The notes: generated from the sequence alone by a model not told the origin. Counted from the first letter of the stretch, positions 27,085 to 37,492 are shown. The stretch: DNA of 64,000 nt from Thermodesulfobacterium thermophilum DSM 1276 (GCF_000421605.1 NZ_ATXI01000009.1:28966-92965), one strand, 5' to 3'. A program made the numbers and translations.

Positions 27085-29676
27085 ATGAAGCTTGATAGGT
27101 ATACTTTTAAAGCTCAAGAGGCTTTACAAGAAGCCCAAAAGTTAGCCGAGTCTAAAAACAATCCTCAGTTAGAACCAGAGCACCTTTTATTAGCTTTGGT
27201 TACCCAAGAAGGTGGGATTATCCCTACCATCCTGGACAGGCTGGGGGTAAACTCCAAAATCATTGCTTCTGAGCTTGAGGAAATTTTAGATAAATTTCCC
27301 AAACTTACCCAAGGAGCTTATCAGCTATATCTTTCTTTAAATCTTAAGCAAATTTTAGATAAAGCCGAGGGATTAGCCCGAGAAATGAGAGATGAGTATG
27401 TTTCAACAGAACATCTATTTTTGGCTATCATAGATAGTCCAACTAAAGCAGGAGAAATTTTAAGAAAACGTGGGGTTACCTTTAGCAACACAAAAGAGGT
27501 TATCAACAAAATAAGAAAAGGACAAAGGATTACTGACCAAAATCCAGAAGAAAAATATCAATCTTTAGAAAAATTTGGTAGAGACCTTACTGCTCTTGCC
27601 AAAGCCGGAAAACTTGACCCTGTGATAGGAAGAGACGAAGAAATAAGAAGGGTTATGCATATTTTAAGTAGAAGAACCAAAAATAACCCGGTGTTGGTCG
27701 GAGAGCCAGGTGTAGGTAAAACAGCCATCGTAGAAGGATTAGCTCAGAGGATAGTAGCTGGAGATGTTCCTGAGATTTTAAAAAACAAAAGAATTATACA
27801 ACTTGATTTGGGCTCTTTGATAGCAGGAACTAAGTTTAGAGGAGAATTTGAGGAAAGACTAAAGGCGGTTTTAAGAGAGGTGCAAGCAAGTGAAGGAGAA
27901 ATCATCCTTTTTATAGATGAGATACATACCTTGGTTGGAGCTGGTGCAGCCGAAGGAGCTATGGATGCTGCTAACATGTTAAAACCAGCCTTGGCAAGAG
28001 GCGAATTAAGATGTATAGGTGCTACTACCATAGATGAATACCGGAAGTACATAGAAAAAGATCCTGCCTTAGAAAGGCGTTTCCAACCTGTATATGTAGA
28101 TGAACCCTCTCCAGAAGAGGCTATCGCTATTTTAAGGGGTCTAAAAGAAAAATATGAAGTGCACCACGGAGTAAAGATTACAGATAACGCTATCGTAGCA
28201 GCGGTAATGCTTTCTCACAGGTATATCACAGATAGATTTTTACCTGATAAAGCTATAGACCTTATAGATGAAGCGGCAGCTAAACTTAGGATTGAAATAG
28301 ATTCTATGCCTACAGAAATAGATGAGATAGAAAGGAAAATCAAACAGTTAGAAATAGAAAAAGTGGCTTTAGAAAAAGAAACCGACCCAAAGGCCAAAGA
28401 AAGACTTACTAAGATTTTAGAACAACTTCAAGACCTTAGAAATAAGGTAGAACAGTTAAAGGAACAATGGCTTAAGGAAAAAGAAATAATTCAAAAAATT
28501 AGAAAGCTTAAAGAGAGAATAGACCAATTAAAGGTCGAGGCTCAACAAGCAGAAAGAAAGGGAGACCTAAACCGGGTAGCAGAAATTATCTATGGTATCA
28601 TACCTCAGCTTCAAAAAGAACTTGAAGAGGAAAACCGTAAACTTGCTGAAATCCAAAAAGAGCATAAATTCTTAAAAGAAGAAGTAGACGCAGAAGACAT
28701 CGCTCAGATTATCTCTAAATGGACGGGAATTCCTGTAAGCAGGCTTTTAGAAAGCGAAAGAGAAAAACTGCTCAGAATAGAAGAAAAACTAAAAGAACGG
28801 GTGGTAGGACAAGATCATGCTATTAAGGTCATCGCAGATGCTTTAAGAAGAGCCAGAGCTGGGCTAAAAGATCCCAACAGACCTATCGGTTCTTTTATGT
28901 TTATAGGTCCTACAGGAGTAGGAAAAACTGAGCTTGCTAAAGCTTTGGCTGAGTTTATGTTTGATACCGAAGATGCTATGATTAGGATCGACATGACAGA
29001 ATATATGGAAAAGCATTCGGTATCAAGGTTGATAGGTGCCCCTCCAGGATATGTAGGCTATGAAGAAGGAGGACAACTTACAGAAGCTGTAAGAAGAAGG
29101 CCCTATTCAGTAATACTTTTTGACGAAATAGAAAAAGCTCATCCTGATGTGTTTAACATCCTATTACAGGTACTTGATGACGGAAGACTTACAGATGGAA
29201 AAGGTAGAACAGTAGACTTCAGAAATACCATCATCATCATGACTTCAAACGTAGGTAGCTTTTACTTCCAAGACCTTTCCTTGAGCCATACTGAGATAGA
29301 ATCTAAAATACATGAACTTTTAAAAGCTACTTTTAAACCTGAATTTTTAAACAGGATCGACGAAATTATCATCTTTAATAACCTGCAAAGAGAACATATC
29401 ATAAAAATAGTTGACATACAAATCAAATATCTAAACGAAAGATTAGCTGAAAAGAACATGAGTTTGGAACTCACCGAAAAAGCAAAGGAATTAATAGCTA
29501 CCTATGGATACGATCCTACTTTTGGAGCAAGACCTCTCAAAAGAGCTATACAGCGTTACATAGAAAATCCTTTAGCCTTAAAGATTCTTGACGGGACCTT
29601 CGTAGAAGGGGATAAAATCATCGTAGATGTAAACGATTTCGGAGAGTTTGTATTCACCAAACAACCAGTTCATTAA
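27085..29676 (+). CDS. clpB: ATP-dependent chaperone ClpB
   Basis: ClpB is the hexameric disaggregase working with DnaK. The 863 residues show an N-terminal Clp-N repeat pair (1-145), AAA-1 with Walker A GEPGVGKT (near residue 208), a long coiled-coil M domain (about 405-535) that separates ClpB from ClpA/C, AAA-2 with Walker A GPTGVGKT (near 610), [19 protein letters not shown] Walker B and the C-terminal D2-small domain with [11 protein letters not shown]. No IGL/F ClpP loop was seen. GGAGGT lies before the ATG. No CIRCE element was found upstream. Confidence 0.97.
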   Translation: MKLDRYTFKAQEALQEAQKLAESKNNPQLEPEHLLLALVTQEGGIIPTILDRLGVNSKIIASELEEILDKFPKLTQGAYQLYLSLNLKQILDKAEGLAREMRDEYVSTEHLFLAIIDSPTKAGEILRKRGVTFSNTKEVINKIRKGQRITDQNPEEKYQSLEKFGRDLTALAKAGKLDPVIGRDEEIRRVMHILSRRTKNNPVLVGEPGVGKTAIVEGLAQRIVAGDVPEILKNKRIIQLDLGSLIAGTKFRGEFEERLKAVLREVQASEGEIILFIDEIHTLVGAGAAEGAMDAANMLKPALARGELRCIGATTIDEYRKYIEKDPALERRFQPVYVDEPSPEEAIAILRGLKEKYEVHHGVKITDNAIVAAVMLSHRYITDRFLPDKAIDLIDEAAAKLRIEIDSMPTEIDEIERKIKQLEIEKVALEKETDPKAKERLTKILEQLQDLRNKVEQLKEQWLKEKEIIQKIRKLKERIDQLKVEAQQAERKGDLNRVAEIIYGIIPQLQKELEEENRKLAEIQKEHKFLKEEVDAEDIAQIISKWTGIPVSRLLESEREKLLRIEEKLKERVVGQDHAIKVIADALRRARAGLKDPNRPIGSFMFIGPTGVGKTELAKALAEFMFDTEDAMIRIDMTEYMEKHSVSRLIGAPPGYVGYEEGGQLTEAVRRRPYSVILFDEIEKAHPDVFNILLQVLDDGRLTDGKGRTVDFRNTIIIMTSNVGSFYFQDLSLSHTEIESKIHELLKATFKPEFLNRIDEIIIFNNLQREHIIKIVDIQIKYLNERLAEKNMSLELTEKAKELIATYGYDPTFGARPLKRAIQRYIENPLALKILDGTFVEGDKIIVDVNDFGEFVFTKQPVH

Positions 29677-29692
29677 TAATATAAGTAACTTC

Positions 29693-29739
29693 CCCTACCC
29701 CTCTATATCTTTCCAACTTTAAGGATATGAGGGGTAGGG
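29693..29739 (+). terminator. Long hairpin between clpB and hpf
   Basis: CCCTACCCCTC (29693-29703) pairs perfectly with GAGGGGTAGGG (29729-29739). Inside, after one bulged T, ATATCTTT (29705-29712) pairs with AAGGATAT (29721-29728) with one T-G pair. The total is about 19 base pairs with an 8-base loop. No T tract follows (ATTGAATTTT), so it may be a weak terminator, an RNase barrier or a leader structure for hpf. Confidence 0.55.
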
Positions 29740-29821
29740 ATTGAATTTTATATGAAAATTGGTAAACTTTATCATAAAAGGGAGATAAATTTTTTAAATT
29801 TTATCTAAGGAGGGTTTACGA

Positions 29822-30331
29822 ATGATGGAATTTAATTTTACGTTTAAAGGTCTTGATCCTTCAGAGGCTATCAAACAGTATGCTGAAAAAAAGATTAGCA
29901 AGTTTGAAAAATATTTTGAAGGACCTGTAAACGTACAGATAGTTTTTAAGAGAGAAAAATTTAGAGAAATCGTAGAAATAGTACTTAAAGGAGATGGAGA
30001 GGTATTGGTGGTAAAGGAAGAAACTTCAGATATCTATGAAGCCATAGACCTTGCTTATGAAACTTTAGAAAAACAGGTGAAAAAATTAAAGGAAAAAAGA
30101 AAAGAGTTTAGAAAAGGAAGGACCGTTGAAATGTCAGGAGAAGCCTCAGTTCCTAACTATGAAATCAAAAAAGTTGAAGTTAACCATCTTTCTACCGCAG
30201 AAGCTATAAATTGGTTTAAGAAAAACCATAAAGAAGATTTTTTTGTTTTTTACAACACTGATTATGATAAAATATGCATTATCTATTTGAAAGATGATAA
30301 ACCAGTGGTTCTTGTACCAGAATTTGCTTAA
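29822..30331 (+). CDS. hpf: Long-form ribosome hibernation promoting factor
   Basis: HPF/RaiA binds the 30S decoding region and stores ribosomes as 100S dimers in slow growth. The N-terminal ribosome-binding domain (residues 1-100, FTFKGLDPSEAIKQYAEKKISKFEKYF) is followed by a linker and the C-terminal dimerisation domain (about 115-169) with VNHLSTAEAINWFKKNHKEDFFVFYN. The two-domain length of 169 marks the long form. It has GGAGGG before the ATG and precedes rapZ by two bases. In proteobacteria hpf and rapZ often share an rpoN operon; no rpoN is here. Confidence 0.95.
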   Translation: MMEFNFTFKGLDPSEAIKQYAEKKISKFEKYFEGPVNVQIVFKREKFREIVEIVLKGDGEVLVVKEETSDIYEAIDLAYETLEKQVKKLKEKRKEFRKGRTVEMSGEASVPNYEIKKVEVNHLSTAEAINWFKKNHKEDFFVFYNTDYDKICIIYLKDDKPVVLVPEFA

Positions 30332-30333
30332 AG

Positions 30334-31206
30334 ATGCCTAATTTAATCATCATAACTGGCACCTCAGGTTCTGGGAAAAGCACAGCTTTAAAGGCTTTTG
30401 AGGATTTAGGCTACCTTGCTATAGACAACTTTCCTACCCGACTTTTAATTTCCTTTTTAAAGGAAGTTAAGGAAAGCCTGTCTACAGACAAGGTAGCCTT
30501 AGTAATGGACCTAAGAGATAGATACTTTTTGTCTGAGTTTAAAACCGTACTTTCTGAAATAGGCACCTTAGGTTATTTTTGGGAGCTCATCTTTCTTGAT
30601 GCAAGAACTGACGTTATCATTTCAAGGTTTAACCTCACAAGAAGATTGCATCCTCTTTTAAGAGAAAAAGAAGTTGGTTTAGAAGAGGTTATAGAGAGGG
30701 AAAAGGAACTTTTAGCAGACATCAGAGAACTTGCTACTCTCTTTATAGACACCTCTAACTACAACGTCCATCAACTAAGAAATGAAATTTTTACAAGGTA
30801 CCAGACAAGAACTGACCTGAAAATTTTAGTCTTACATTTTATCTCTTTTGGATATAAATATGGAATACCTCCTGAAGCAGACTATGTCTTTGATGCAAGA
30901 ATCCTTCCTAACCCTTATTTTAACCCAGAATTAAAACCTCTTAGCGGAGAGAACCCTCTTATTAAACAATATTTACTAAACTACGATATAACCAAAACAT
31001 TTTTAAACTTTCTAACCGAGTTTTTAAATTGGTTAATACCTGTTTATGCCAAAAGCAACAAAAGATATCTTACTTTAGCCATAGGATGTACTGGGGGTAG
31101 ACATCGTTCAGTTGCTCTAATCGAATTTTTAGTAGAAAATTTAAAAAAATCTTTGTTTGAAGTAGAGTTTATAGTATCTCATAGAGATATTAATAAAGAT
31201 GCTTAA
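30334..31206 (+). CDS. rapZ: RNase adapter RapZ / nucleotide-binding YvcJ family
   Basis: A 290-residue P-loop protein. Walker A GTSGSGKST (residues 8-16) is followed by ALKAFEDLGYLAIDNFP, RRLHPL and the C-terminal sugar/RNA-binding block IGCTGGRHRSVALIE. In E. coli RapZ directs RNase E to the GlmZ sRNA and so controls glmS; glmS is also in this window (38.5 kb) but whether the same control holds is unknown. It overlaps the acetyltransferase gene by eight bases. Confidence 0.95.
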   Translation: MPNLIIITGTSGSGKSTALKAFEDLGYLAIDNFPTRLLISFLKEVKESLSTDKVALVMDLRDRYFLSEFKTVLSEIGTLGYFWELIFLDARTDVIISRFNLTRRLHPLLREKEVGLEEVIEREKELLADIRELATLFIDTSNYNVHQLRNEIFTRYQTRTDLKILVLHFISFGYKYGIPPEADYVFDARILPNPYFNPELKPLSGENPLIKQYLLNYDITKTFLNFLTEFLNWLIPVYAKSNKRYLTLAIGCTGGRHRSVALIEFLVENLKKSLFEVEFIVSHRDINKDA

Positions 31207-31636
31207 AATCGAGGTATTAAACCAAGAAAAAGACCTTGAGTTTATAGCCCTACTTGAAAAAGAATTGTTTAAAAATGAGCCTTGGGACTATACAAGACTT
31301 TTGTCTGAGTTCAAAAATTCTTTTTCTCAGATATGGGTCTTAACCAAAGAAAAGGAAAAACTCGGCTATCTTGTGTTTAGGATAATCTTAGACGAAGCAG
31401 AACTATTAAGGATTGGGATAAAAAAAGAACATCAAAACAAAGGGTTAGGAACTTATTTTTTAAAGGAATTTTTAAATCATCTTAAACAGCAAGGGGTGAA
31501 AAAAGTACATTTAGAACTAAAAATAGACAACCATCCTGCACTTAAGTTATACCAAAAAATGGGGTTTCAAAAAGTCCAAGTTAGAAAAAATTACTATCAA
31601 AATAACGATGCTTTAGTTATGACCAAAAACCTTTAA
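31199..31636 (+). CDS. RimI-like GNAT acetyltransferase
   Basis: A 145-residue GNAT protein. The acetyl-CoA loop (Q/RxxGxG/A) is ENQNKGLGTYFLKEFL-like near residue 80 (HQNKGLGTYF), then the VHLELKIDNHPALKLYQKMGFQKV block typical of RimI. RimI acetylates ribosomal protein S18 N-terminus, but GNAT specificity cannot be told from sequence. It overlaps rapZ by eight bases and abuts the next gene. Confidence 0.85.
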   Translation: MLKIEVLNQEKDLEFIALLEKELFKNEPWDYTRLLSEFKNSFSQIWVLTKEKEKLGYLVFRIILDEAELLRIGIKKEHQNKGLGTYFLKEFLNHLKQQGVKKVHLELKIDNHPALKLYQKMGFQKVQVRKNYYQNNDALVMTKNL

Positions 31637-31639
31637 ACA

Positions 31640-34600
31640 ATGATAGAAAAGTTCACTTCTAAAGCCTTATTAGCCAATTTAGCCTATACTTTTGTAGAAA
31701 ACGTAGAGTACGACCCTAAGTATAATGTTTTCCCAGAAATTTATGCTAAGTTTCCAGCTCTTAGGCAACAAATAGAAACACTTTTAAAAGAGGCCTTCCA
31801 TCCTTATAAAAATAATCTTCTTGTTTTAGAAGAACTTAGAAGTTACTTTTTAAAGAACCTTTCGATTTTACTTAAACATCCCTACAGAAACAGGGCTTAC
31901 TGGTTAATTTTTGACCTTTTATTTAAGTTTTTTGGAAAAGACCAAGAAACTAACATCAAAACCGCAGAGACTATTTTTTCTATACTTGATAAAACAGCAG
32001 ACCTAATCGACCAAGAAACTTTTTACGAGCTAATCCCTGTTTTAAAAGAAATTTTAAAGGCCATAACCAACCTTCCAGAAGAATATTTTCTAAATTTTTT
32101 AGAAAACTACTATTCTTTTAAACGTTTAGTTCAAAAACTGAGCAAACTTTCTTTTTCCCGAGAACTTGAGTTGGTTTATATAGACCTTCTTAAAAAAACT
32201 TATATTTCAACCTATACTTTTTGGGGAAAATTAGCTAAAACCTGTGAGGCTAATCTTATACAAAACCCCTCGGACATAAAACTTAAAGAGAATTTTTTAA
32301 CCTCAACCTATTTTGAAAGTCTCATCAACTCATTAACTGAAAAATCTGTTACCTTATCTCATCTTTTATCTCTTCCAGATCATTTAGACCTACTTAAAAA
32401 ATTAAAAAATTTTATATCTTCTCTCAATCAACTGAACCATTACAATATTTCTGACGAACTAAAAATCAATTTTCTTTTTGATTTGATAAAAGCCCCCATT
32501 CTTAAACTCATCCATGAAGAATTAATCAGAGAAGTAAACCATAATTTAATCTTAATGATTAACTCTAAACCTTACCAAAACTTAGACGAATTTATCAGAA
32601 AATTTTTTGATATTCTAAAAGAAAAACTCAACCTTTATCCACGGACTGCCCTTGAATGTATTAAAAACATAGGGATTTGTATTCTAAACAAAAAAGAGGT
32701 TTATCTTATAGAAGTTTTGATAAATGAAATCATAAAGGTTGGGTTTCAACCTCCACAGATCAAAGGAATAGGTTTAAATTGGAAGATTATCCAAAACCCG
32801 CACCATCTCCTTAACATAAAAACTTGGCTTGAGATTTTTAAGGTTAATCCTGAATGGTGTAGTAGTCTTTTGGCTGCTATGATCTTAAACCTAAGACTAT
32901 ATGGAATTTCTATCAAAGATACAGATCTTTTTCAAAAAGAGATTACCCACCTACTTAACGCTCCTATCAAACCGGTTTACAACCTTACCAAACAGTTTTG
33001 TAAACTACTACCTGTTTATTACAACGAAATCGGAGCAGAAGGTCTTATAAGAGACATATCTACAGAATTAGATGAACTCTTTAACAGGCAAGATTCTTTA
33101 ATCCATTTTTTAAGAAAGTTTATACACATCGAAAACTCAAGCTTAGCAGTTGAATTCATAAAAGATATTCTTAAATACTGGTTTACCCTGGAAGATAGAC
33201 ATATTTTAAAATATTTACCAGAAATACTTCATAACAAGTTAAAAAATGAAGAAATTGAAATGCATATCAAAATGCAAGGTTTACTTCAAGCTGTTTTTCA
33301 GAAAGCAAATTTAAAAAATTTTGAGGAACTTTTAAACATAGACCTTTCATCTTTGGAAAAAATCCTTAAAGAAATAGACTTTGAAGAAACATATAAAAAG
33401 AAACTTTATCTTACGGTTTCTTTGTACCATTTAGAATATCAGAAGTATTTTGGGGTGTTAAAAGACATAAATCTTTTGTTAACCCAATACGACGAAAAGG
33501 AATTTCCTTTTATCGCCGAACTAAAAGAGCTTTTACAAAAAGAGCCTCAAGATTTATATGAGGTTTTAGAAAAAATCTTAGCTTGGATGTCTGACCTAAA
33601 AGAGATTATCCTGTCTAAGCAGACCTATCCTCCTATAGAAGAAATCCTTCAGAAAAGACATGTAGCTGCCGACATTCCCTCTATGTACGGGAGATATAAA
33701 GAAAAGAAATTTGATGCCTTAGGACTTACCTTTCGTCTGGAATACCTTGCCAACCTTTTATTTGAAAGGCTTATAGAAAGGTTTGACCTTCAGTTTATCA
33801 CAAGAGCCTCTTTCTTTAAAATTCTTAAAATATTAAAACTTTTTAAAATGGCCTTAGACATCGATGGGATTTTTTCACAAAAATTTGAATCCTCGTTAAA
33901 CCTTCTTGAATATTCTTTGAAAAGTTATCCTTTAACCTATAATCAATACCTGGACATTTTTCGTGGATTATTAGAGGGGGTTCAACATATAGTAAAAGTT
34001 TACTATGTAAACCCCTTTCTCAAGGTCTTTCCCTTGGTATTTCAAACACTAAGTGAAGAAGAAATTTTAGAAAAGTACAGAAAATGTTTCTGTGGTTTAG
34101 AAAAAGAGCAACGTTATTTTTGTATAAGTGAGGTAGTAATAAAAGACCTTATAGGAGAGGCTTTTAGTCTAACCCATCTAGACCGTTTTCTTAAAAAGAT
34201 CTACGATATACTTTCTTCTTATTTAGAAAAGATAGCTAAAGAGGACTTAAACCTATTAATGAGCTATGACCCCAGAAGAACCCTCTCTTTTATACATAAA
34301 CCCAACAAGTTAGTAACAGACTTGATTTATCTCGGAAACAAAGGATACATTCTTACGGTGTTAGCTCAGGAACAAGAAATAAAAAACAAAATACCCCCAG
34401 GTTTTATTCTAACTACAGAAGTGTTTAGATGTTACCCTCTTATAAAAAAATATCCTGAATTATGGCTTGATTATACTGAAAAAATTGAACAAAATATCAA
34501 GATGTTAGAAGATATTTCTCAGAAAGTTTTTGGAGGTAAAGAAAATCCTTTAATATTAAGTATAAGAAGCGGGGCAGCCCTTTCTATGCCTGGGATGATG

Positions 34601-35812
34601 AATTCTATCTTGAACGTAGGATTAAATCTTGAAACAGTAGAGGGATTGGCCAAGGTTTCTGGGAATACATGGTTTGCTTGGGATACATACCGCAGGTTTA
34701 TTCAAAGCTGGGCTATGGCTTTTGGGGTACCTCGAGATTTTTTTAACCATCTTATGCGAGAGCATAAACGAAAGTATAAAGTAAAGAAAAAAAGGGAGTT
34801 TAGCGGAGAACAGATGCAAGAACTTGCGTTACTCTACAGGAAAAGTATTCAAGAGTTAGGAATTCCGGTCATCGATGATCCTTGGGAACAGCTTTTTAAA
34901 GGAATTGAATTGATTTTAACCTCTTGGTTTAATGAAAAAGCGAAGTCTTATCGGGAGATAATGCAGCTTTCTGATGAATGGGGAACGGCTGTAATCGTTC
35001 AACAGATGGTTTTTGGAAACATAGGCGACCAAACAGGTACAGGGGTAACACTTACCACCTCTCCTGTAGGCAAGTTTCCAAGAATTCTTCTCTGGGGAGA
35101 TTATACCTCCTATAATCAAGGAGAAGACATCGTATCAGGTTTGGTCAACGCCTACCCAATTTCAATAGAACAAAAGAAAATAGAAGAAAGGGAAGGCCCT
35201 TGTTTGCAAGAAGCCTTTCCAGAGGTATATAAAGCTTTACTTGATTTAGCCTATTATCTTGTCTATGAAAAAGGATGGGGGCACCAAGAAATAGAGTTTA
35301 CTTTCGAAGAAAACTCCTCAGACTCTCTTTATATTTTGCAAGTAAGAGATATAATTCTAAGAGAAGAGAGAGATATTCCTTTCTTCTCTAAGGAGTTGCT
35401 TAAAAATTTAGAGTATATCGGAAAAGGGATAGGAGTTACAGGGGGTTTAATCTCAGGAAGGATAGTTTTCGGTTGGGAAGACATCGTAACCATGGATACA
35501 GGAGACCCTTTGGTGTTAGTAAGATATGATACCGTACCAGACAACATTAGAGAAATCCACAGAGTAGATGGAATCCTTACGGCAAGAGGAGGGCAAACCT
35601 CTCATGCTGCTATCGTAGCCTCAAGATTAGGTAAAATCTGTGTAGTTGGCTGTGAAAACTTAAGCATAGATGAACTAAAAAAAGAGGCAAGGATTAATGG
35701 CCACAAACTAAGGTTAGGAGAATGGATTACGTTAAACGGTATAACCGGTCAAGTTTTTAAAGGAAAAATCAACCTTTTAACCAAGGCCTCTAAATATAAC
35801 ACTATAAAATAG
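31640..35812 (+). CDS. Very large PPDK-like PEP/pyruvate-binding protein lacking the PEP barrel
   Basis: Of 1,390 residues, the first 860 or so are helical, Leu/Lys/Glu-rich and unlike any family I know; no enzyme motif was seen. The rest resembles pyruvate phosphate dikinase. The ATP-grasp part has SIRSGAALSMPGMMNSILNVGL (near residue 975) and QMVFGNIGDQTGTGV. A swivelling phospho-histidine domain has LTARGGQTSHAAIVASRLGK with catalytic His1322. The chain ends there, so the C-terminal TIM barrel that binds PEP/pyruvate in PPDK and PEP synthase is missing. It could phosphorylate another substrate, as do other swivelling-domain phosphotransferases, or need a partner. No clear ribosome site lies upstream. 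It is followed at once by the GAPDH gene. Confidence 0.8.
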   Translation: MIEKFTSKALLANLAYTFVENVEYDPKYNVFPEIYAKFPALRQQIETLLKEAFHPYKNNLLVLEELRSYFLKNLSILLKHPYRNRAYWLIFDLLFKFFGKDQETNIKTAETIFSILDKTADLIDQETFYELIPVLKEILKAITNLPEEYFLNFLENYYSFKRLVQKLSKLSFSRELELVYIDLLKKTYISTYTFWGKLAKTCEANLIQNPSDIKLKENFLTSTYFESLINSLTEKSVTLSHLLSLPDHLDLLKKLKNFISSLNQLNHYNISDELKINFLFDLIKAPILKLIHEELIREVNHNLILMINSKPYQNLDEFIRKFFDILKEKLNLYPRTALECIKNIGICILNKKEVYLIEVLINEIIKVGFQPPQIKGIGLNWKIIQNPHHLLNIKTWLEIFKVNPEWCSSLLAAMILNLRLYGISIKDTDLFQKEITHLLNAPIKPVYNLTKQFCKLLPVYYNEIGAEGLIRDISTELDELFNRQDSLIHFLRKFIHIENSSLAVEFIKDILKYWFTLEDRHILKYLPEILHNKLKNEEIEMHIKMQGLLQAVFQKANLKNFEELLNIDLSSLEKILKEIDFEETYKKKLYLTVSLYHLEYQKYFGVLKDINLLLTQYDEKEFPFIAELKELLQKEPQDLYEVLEKILAWMSDLKEIILSKQTYPPIEEILQKRHVAADIPSMYGRYKEKKFDALGLTFRLEYLANLLFERLIERFDLQFITRASFFKILKILKLFKMALDIDGIFSQKFESSLNLLEYSLKSYPLTYNQYLDIFRGLLEGVQHIVKVYYVNPFLKVFPLVFQTLSEEEILEKYRKCFCGLEKEQRYFCISEVVIKDLIGEAFSLTHLDRFLKKIYDILSSYLEKIAKEDLNLLMSYDPRRTLSFIHKPNKLVTDLIYLGNKGYILTVLAQEQEIKNKIPPGFILTTEVFRCYPLIKKYPELWLDYTEKIEQNIKMLEDISQKVFGGKENPLILSIRSGAALSMPGMMNSILNVGLNLETVEGLAKVSGNTWFAWDTYRRFIQSWAMAFGVPRDFFNHLMREHKRKYKVKKKREFSGEQMQELALLYRKSIQELGIPVIDDPWEQLFKGIELILTSWFNEKAKSYREIMQLSDEWGTAVIVQQMVFGNIGDQTGTGVTLTTSPVGKFPRILLWGDYTSYNQGEDIVSGLVNAYPISIEQKKIEEREGPCLQEAFPEVYKALLDLAYYLVYEKGWGHQEIEFTFEENSSDSLYILQVRDIILREERDIPFFSKELLKNLEYIGKGIGVTGGLISGRIVFGWEDIVTMDTGDPLVLVRYDTVPDNIREIHRVDGILTARGGQTSHAAIVASRLGKICVVGCENLSIDELKKEARINGHKLRLGEWITLNGITGQVFKGKINLLTKASKYNTIK

Positions 35813-35821
35813 GAGGGTGCT

Positions 35822-37045
35822 ATGAAATTAGGAATAAATGGATTAGGAAGAATTGGAAAACTTACTTTGTGGCATCACATAGCAAGAAAGTATTTTGACG
35901 AAATCGTAGTAAATGTAGGGAGGGAAGTTGGAACTTCGTTTGCTGATATCGCAAGCTATTTAGAAAAAGACAGCACCTATGGATGGCTTCCTGTATATCT
36001 TTACGGGCATAAAGGTAAAAGAGTTATCGAAAATTTAGACGAAAAACAAGGAACGATGTATATAGACGGTATTAAGGTAAAAGTCTTGAGAACTAGTAGG
36101 AATCCGAAAAACATAAACTGGAGAGAAGAAGGGGTAAAACTGGTGGTCGATTGTACTGGAAAGTTTAGAGACCCAAATACAGACCCGGAAGATTCTAAAG
36201 GTTCAATTAGGGGTCATTTTTTAGGAGGAGCTGAAAAAGTAATTCTTTCGGCTCCTTTTAAAATTAAAGATAAAGAAAAAGGCATCCCAGAAGACGCAAC
36301 CACAATAGTTTATGGAATAAATGAAGAAGTATATCAACCTAACAAACATAACCTTATTTCAGCTGCTTCCTGCACCACTACTTGTTTAGCTTATATGATC
36401 AAACCTCTTTTAGACTATTTTGGGGTAGATAGAATACTTTCTGCCTCGATGGTGACAGTTCATGCTGCTACAAGTTCTCAGGTAGTACTTGACCGTTTAC
36501 CTAAGGAAGGGGCAAAAGATCTAAGAAGGATGAGAAGTATCTTTAATAATATCATCCTTACCACTACAGGGGCTGCAGAAGCTCTTAGTTTAGTCATACC
36601 TGAGATGAAAAAAGTAGGTTTTATGGCAGAAAGTGTAAGAGTTCCGTTAAACACCGGAAGCTTGATCATCCTGACGGTTAACATCCAAGATGAAAGCATA
36701 GAAAATCATATAGATAGAGAACTTATCAACAACATTTATAAAGAGGCAGCCAATACTAAATACAAAGACTTTTTGATTTTCACCACAGAACAAAACGTCT
36801 CTTCTGACATCATAGGATATCCTAAAGCAGCCGCGATAATAGAGGGAAGTGAAACCCATACCAGAACTGCAGCTGCCAAGGTAGACATCTGTAAAGCTCT
36901 TCCAGAAGGTAACACCACGATATGCACTCATGTAGAGATACCCATTACCCAAGTGGTGGTTAACGGTTGGTATGATAACGAGCTCGGTTCTTACACCAAC
37001 ATGTTAGGGGAACTGACGGTTTATATAGCTGAAAAGATGATTTAG
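35822..37045 (+). CDS. gap: Glyceraldehyde-3-phosphate dehydrogenase (long variant)
   Basis: GAPDH-fold protein with GINGLGRIGKLTLWH at the start (NAD-binding Rossmann), the catalytic SCTTTC with Cys184, the histidine in MVTVHAATSSQ, TTTGAAEAL, and the closing NGWYDNELGSYTNM. Typical GAPDH is about 335 residues and has SCTTNC; this one is 407 and has Thr for the Asn after the Cys-Thr-Thr. The additional length lies mainly in the first half, around residues 50-140. NAD(P) GAPDH activity is likely but the variant group may have another aldehyde substrate. GGAGGG before ATG. It sits after the PPDK-like gene, which hints at a shared lower-glycolysis or gluconeogenic role. Confidence 0.88.
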   Translation: MKLGINGLGRIGKLTLWHHIARKYFDEIVVNVGREVGTSFADIASYLEKDSTYGWLPVYLYGHKGKRVIENLDEKQGTMYIDGIKVKVLRTSRNPKNINWREEGVKLVVDCTGKFRDPNTDPEDSKGSIRGHFLGGAEKVILSAPFKIKDKEKGIPEDATTIVYGINEEVYQPNKHNLISAASCTTTCLAYMIKPLLDYFGVDRILSASMVTVHAATSSQVVLDRLPKEGAKDLRRMRSIFNNIILTTTGAAEALSLVIPEMKKVGFMAESVRVPLNTGSLIILTVNIQDESIENHIDRELINNIYKEAANTKYKDFLIFTTEQNVSSDIIGYPKAAAIIEGSETHTRTAAAKVDICKALPEGNTTICTHVEIPITQVVVNGWYDNELGSYTNMLGELTVYIAEKMI

Positions 37046-37054
37046 GCGTGGTTA

Positions 37055-37492
37055 GTGTCAGTTATGATTAGAAGAAAAGGTAGAGAAATAGCTTTACAAA
37101 TTTTGTACCAAAAAGAACTATCTAACGTCTCTATAGAAGAGGCTATAGATCTTTATAAAAAATTTCTTAACATAAACAGTCCAGAGGCTCTAAAGTTTGG
37201 AGAAAATTTAGTAAGAGGTATTGCTGAAAACTTAGAGTTTATTGATTCTATAATAAGAAAATATACCCCTTCCTGGCCTTTAGAACGGATAAATGTTACA
37301 GACAAAAATATATTGAGAATAGCGGTATATGAAATGTTTTTTAGACCTGACATTTCTGAAATAGTTTCTATCAACGAGGCAATAGAGATAGCGAAGATTT
37401 ATGGTACTGATGATTCGCCAAGTTTTATAAACGGGGTCTTAGACAGCATCTATAAAAAAGAACTAAAGGCGCATAAAAATGAAAAAGCCTAA
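37055..37492 (+). CDS. nusB: Transcription antitermination factor NusB
   Basis: NusB binds boxA RNA with NusE (S10) in rRNA antitermination. The 145-residue all-helical protein carries the family start RRKGREIALQILYQKEL, the WPLERINVTDKNILRIAVYEM block and SINEAIEIAKIYGTDDSPSFINGVLD near the end. GTG 37055 or, more typically, ATG 37064 may start it; neither has a strong ribosome site. The end overlaps cmk by 14 bases. Confidence 0.93.
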   Translation: MSVMIRRKGREIALQILYQKELSNVSIEEAIDLYKKFLNINSPEALKFGENLVRGIAENLEFIDSIIRKYTPSWPLERINVTDKNILRIAVYEMFFRPDISEIVSINEAIEIAKIYGTDDSPSFINGVLDSIYKKELKAHKNEKA

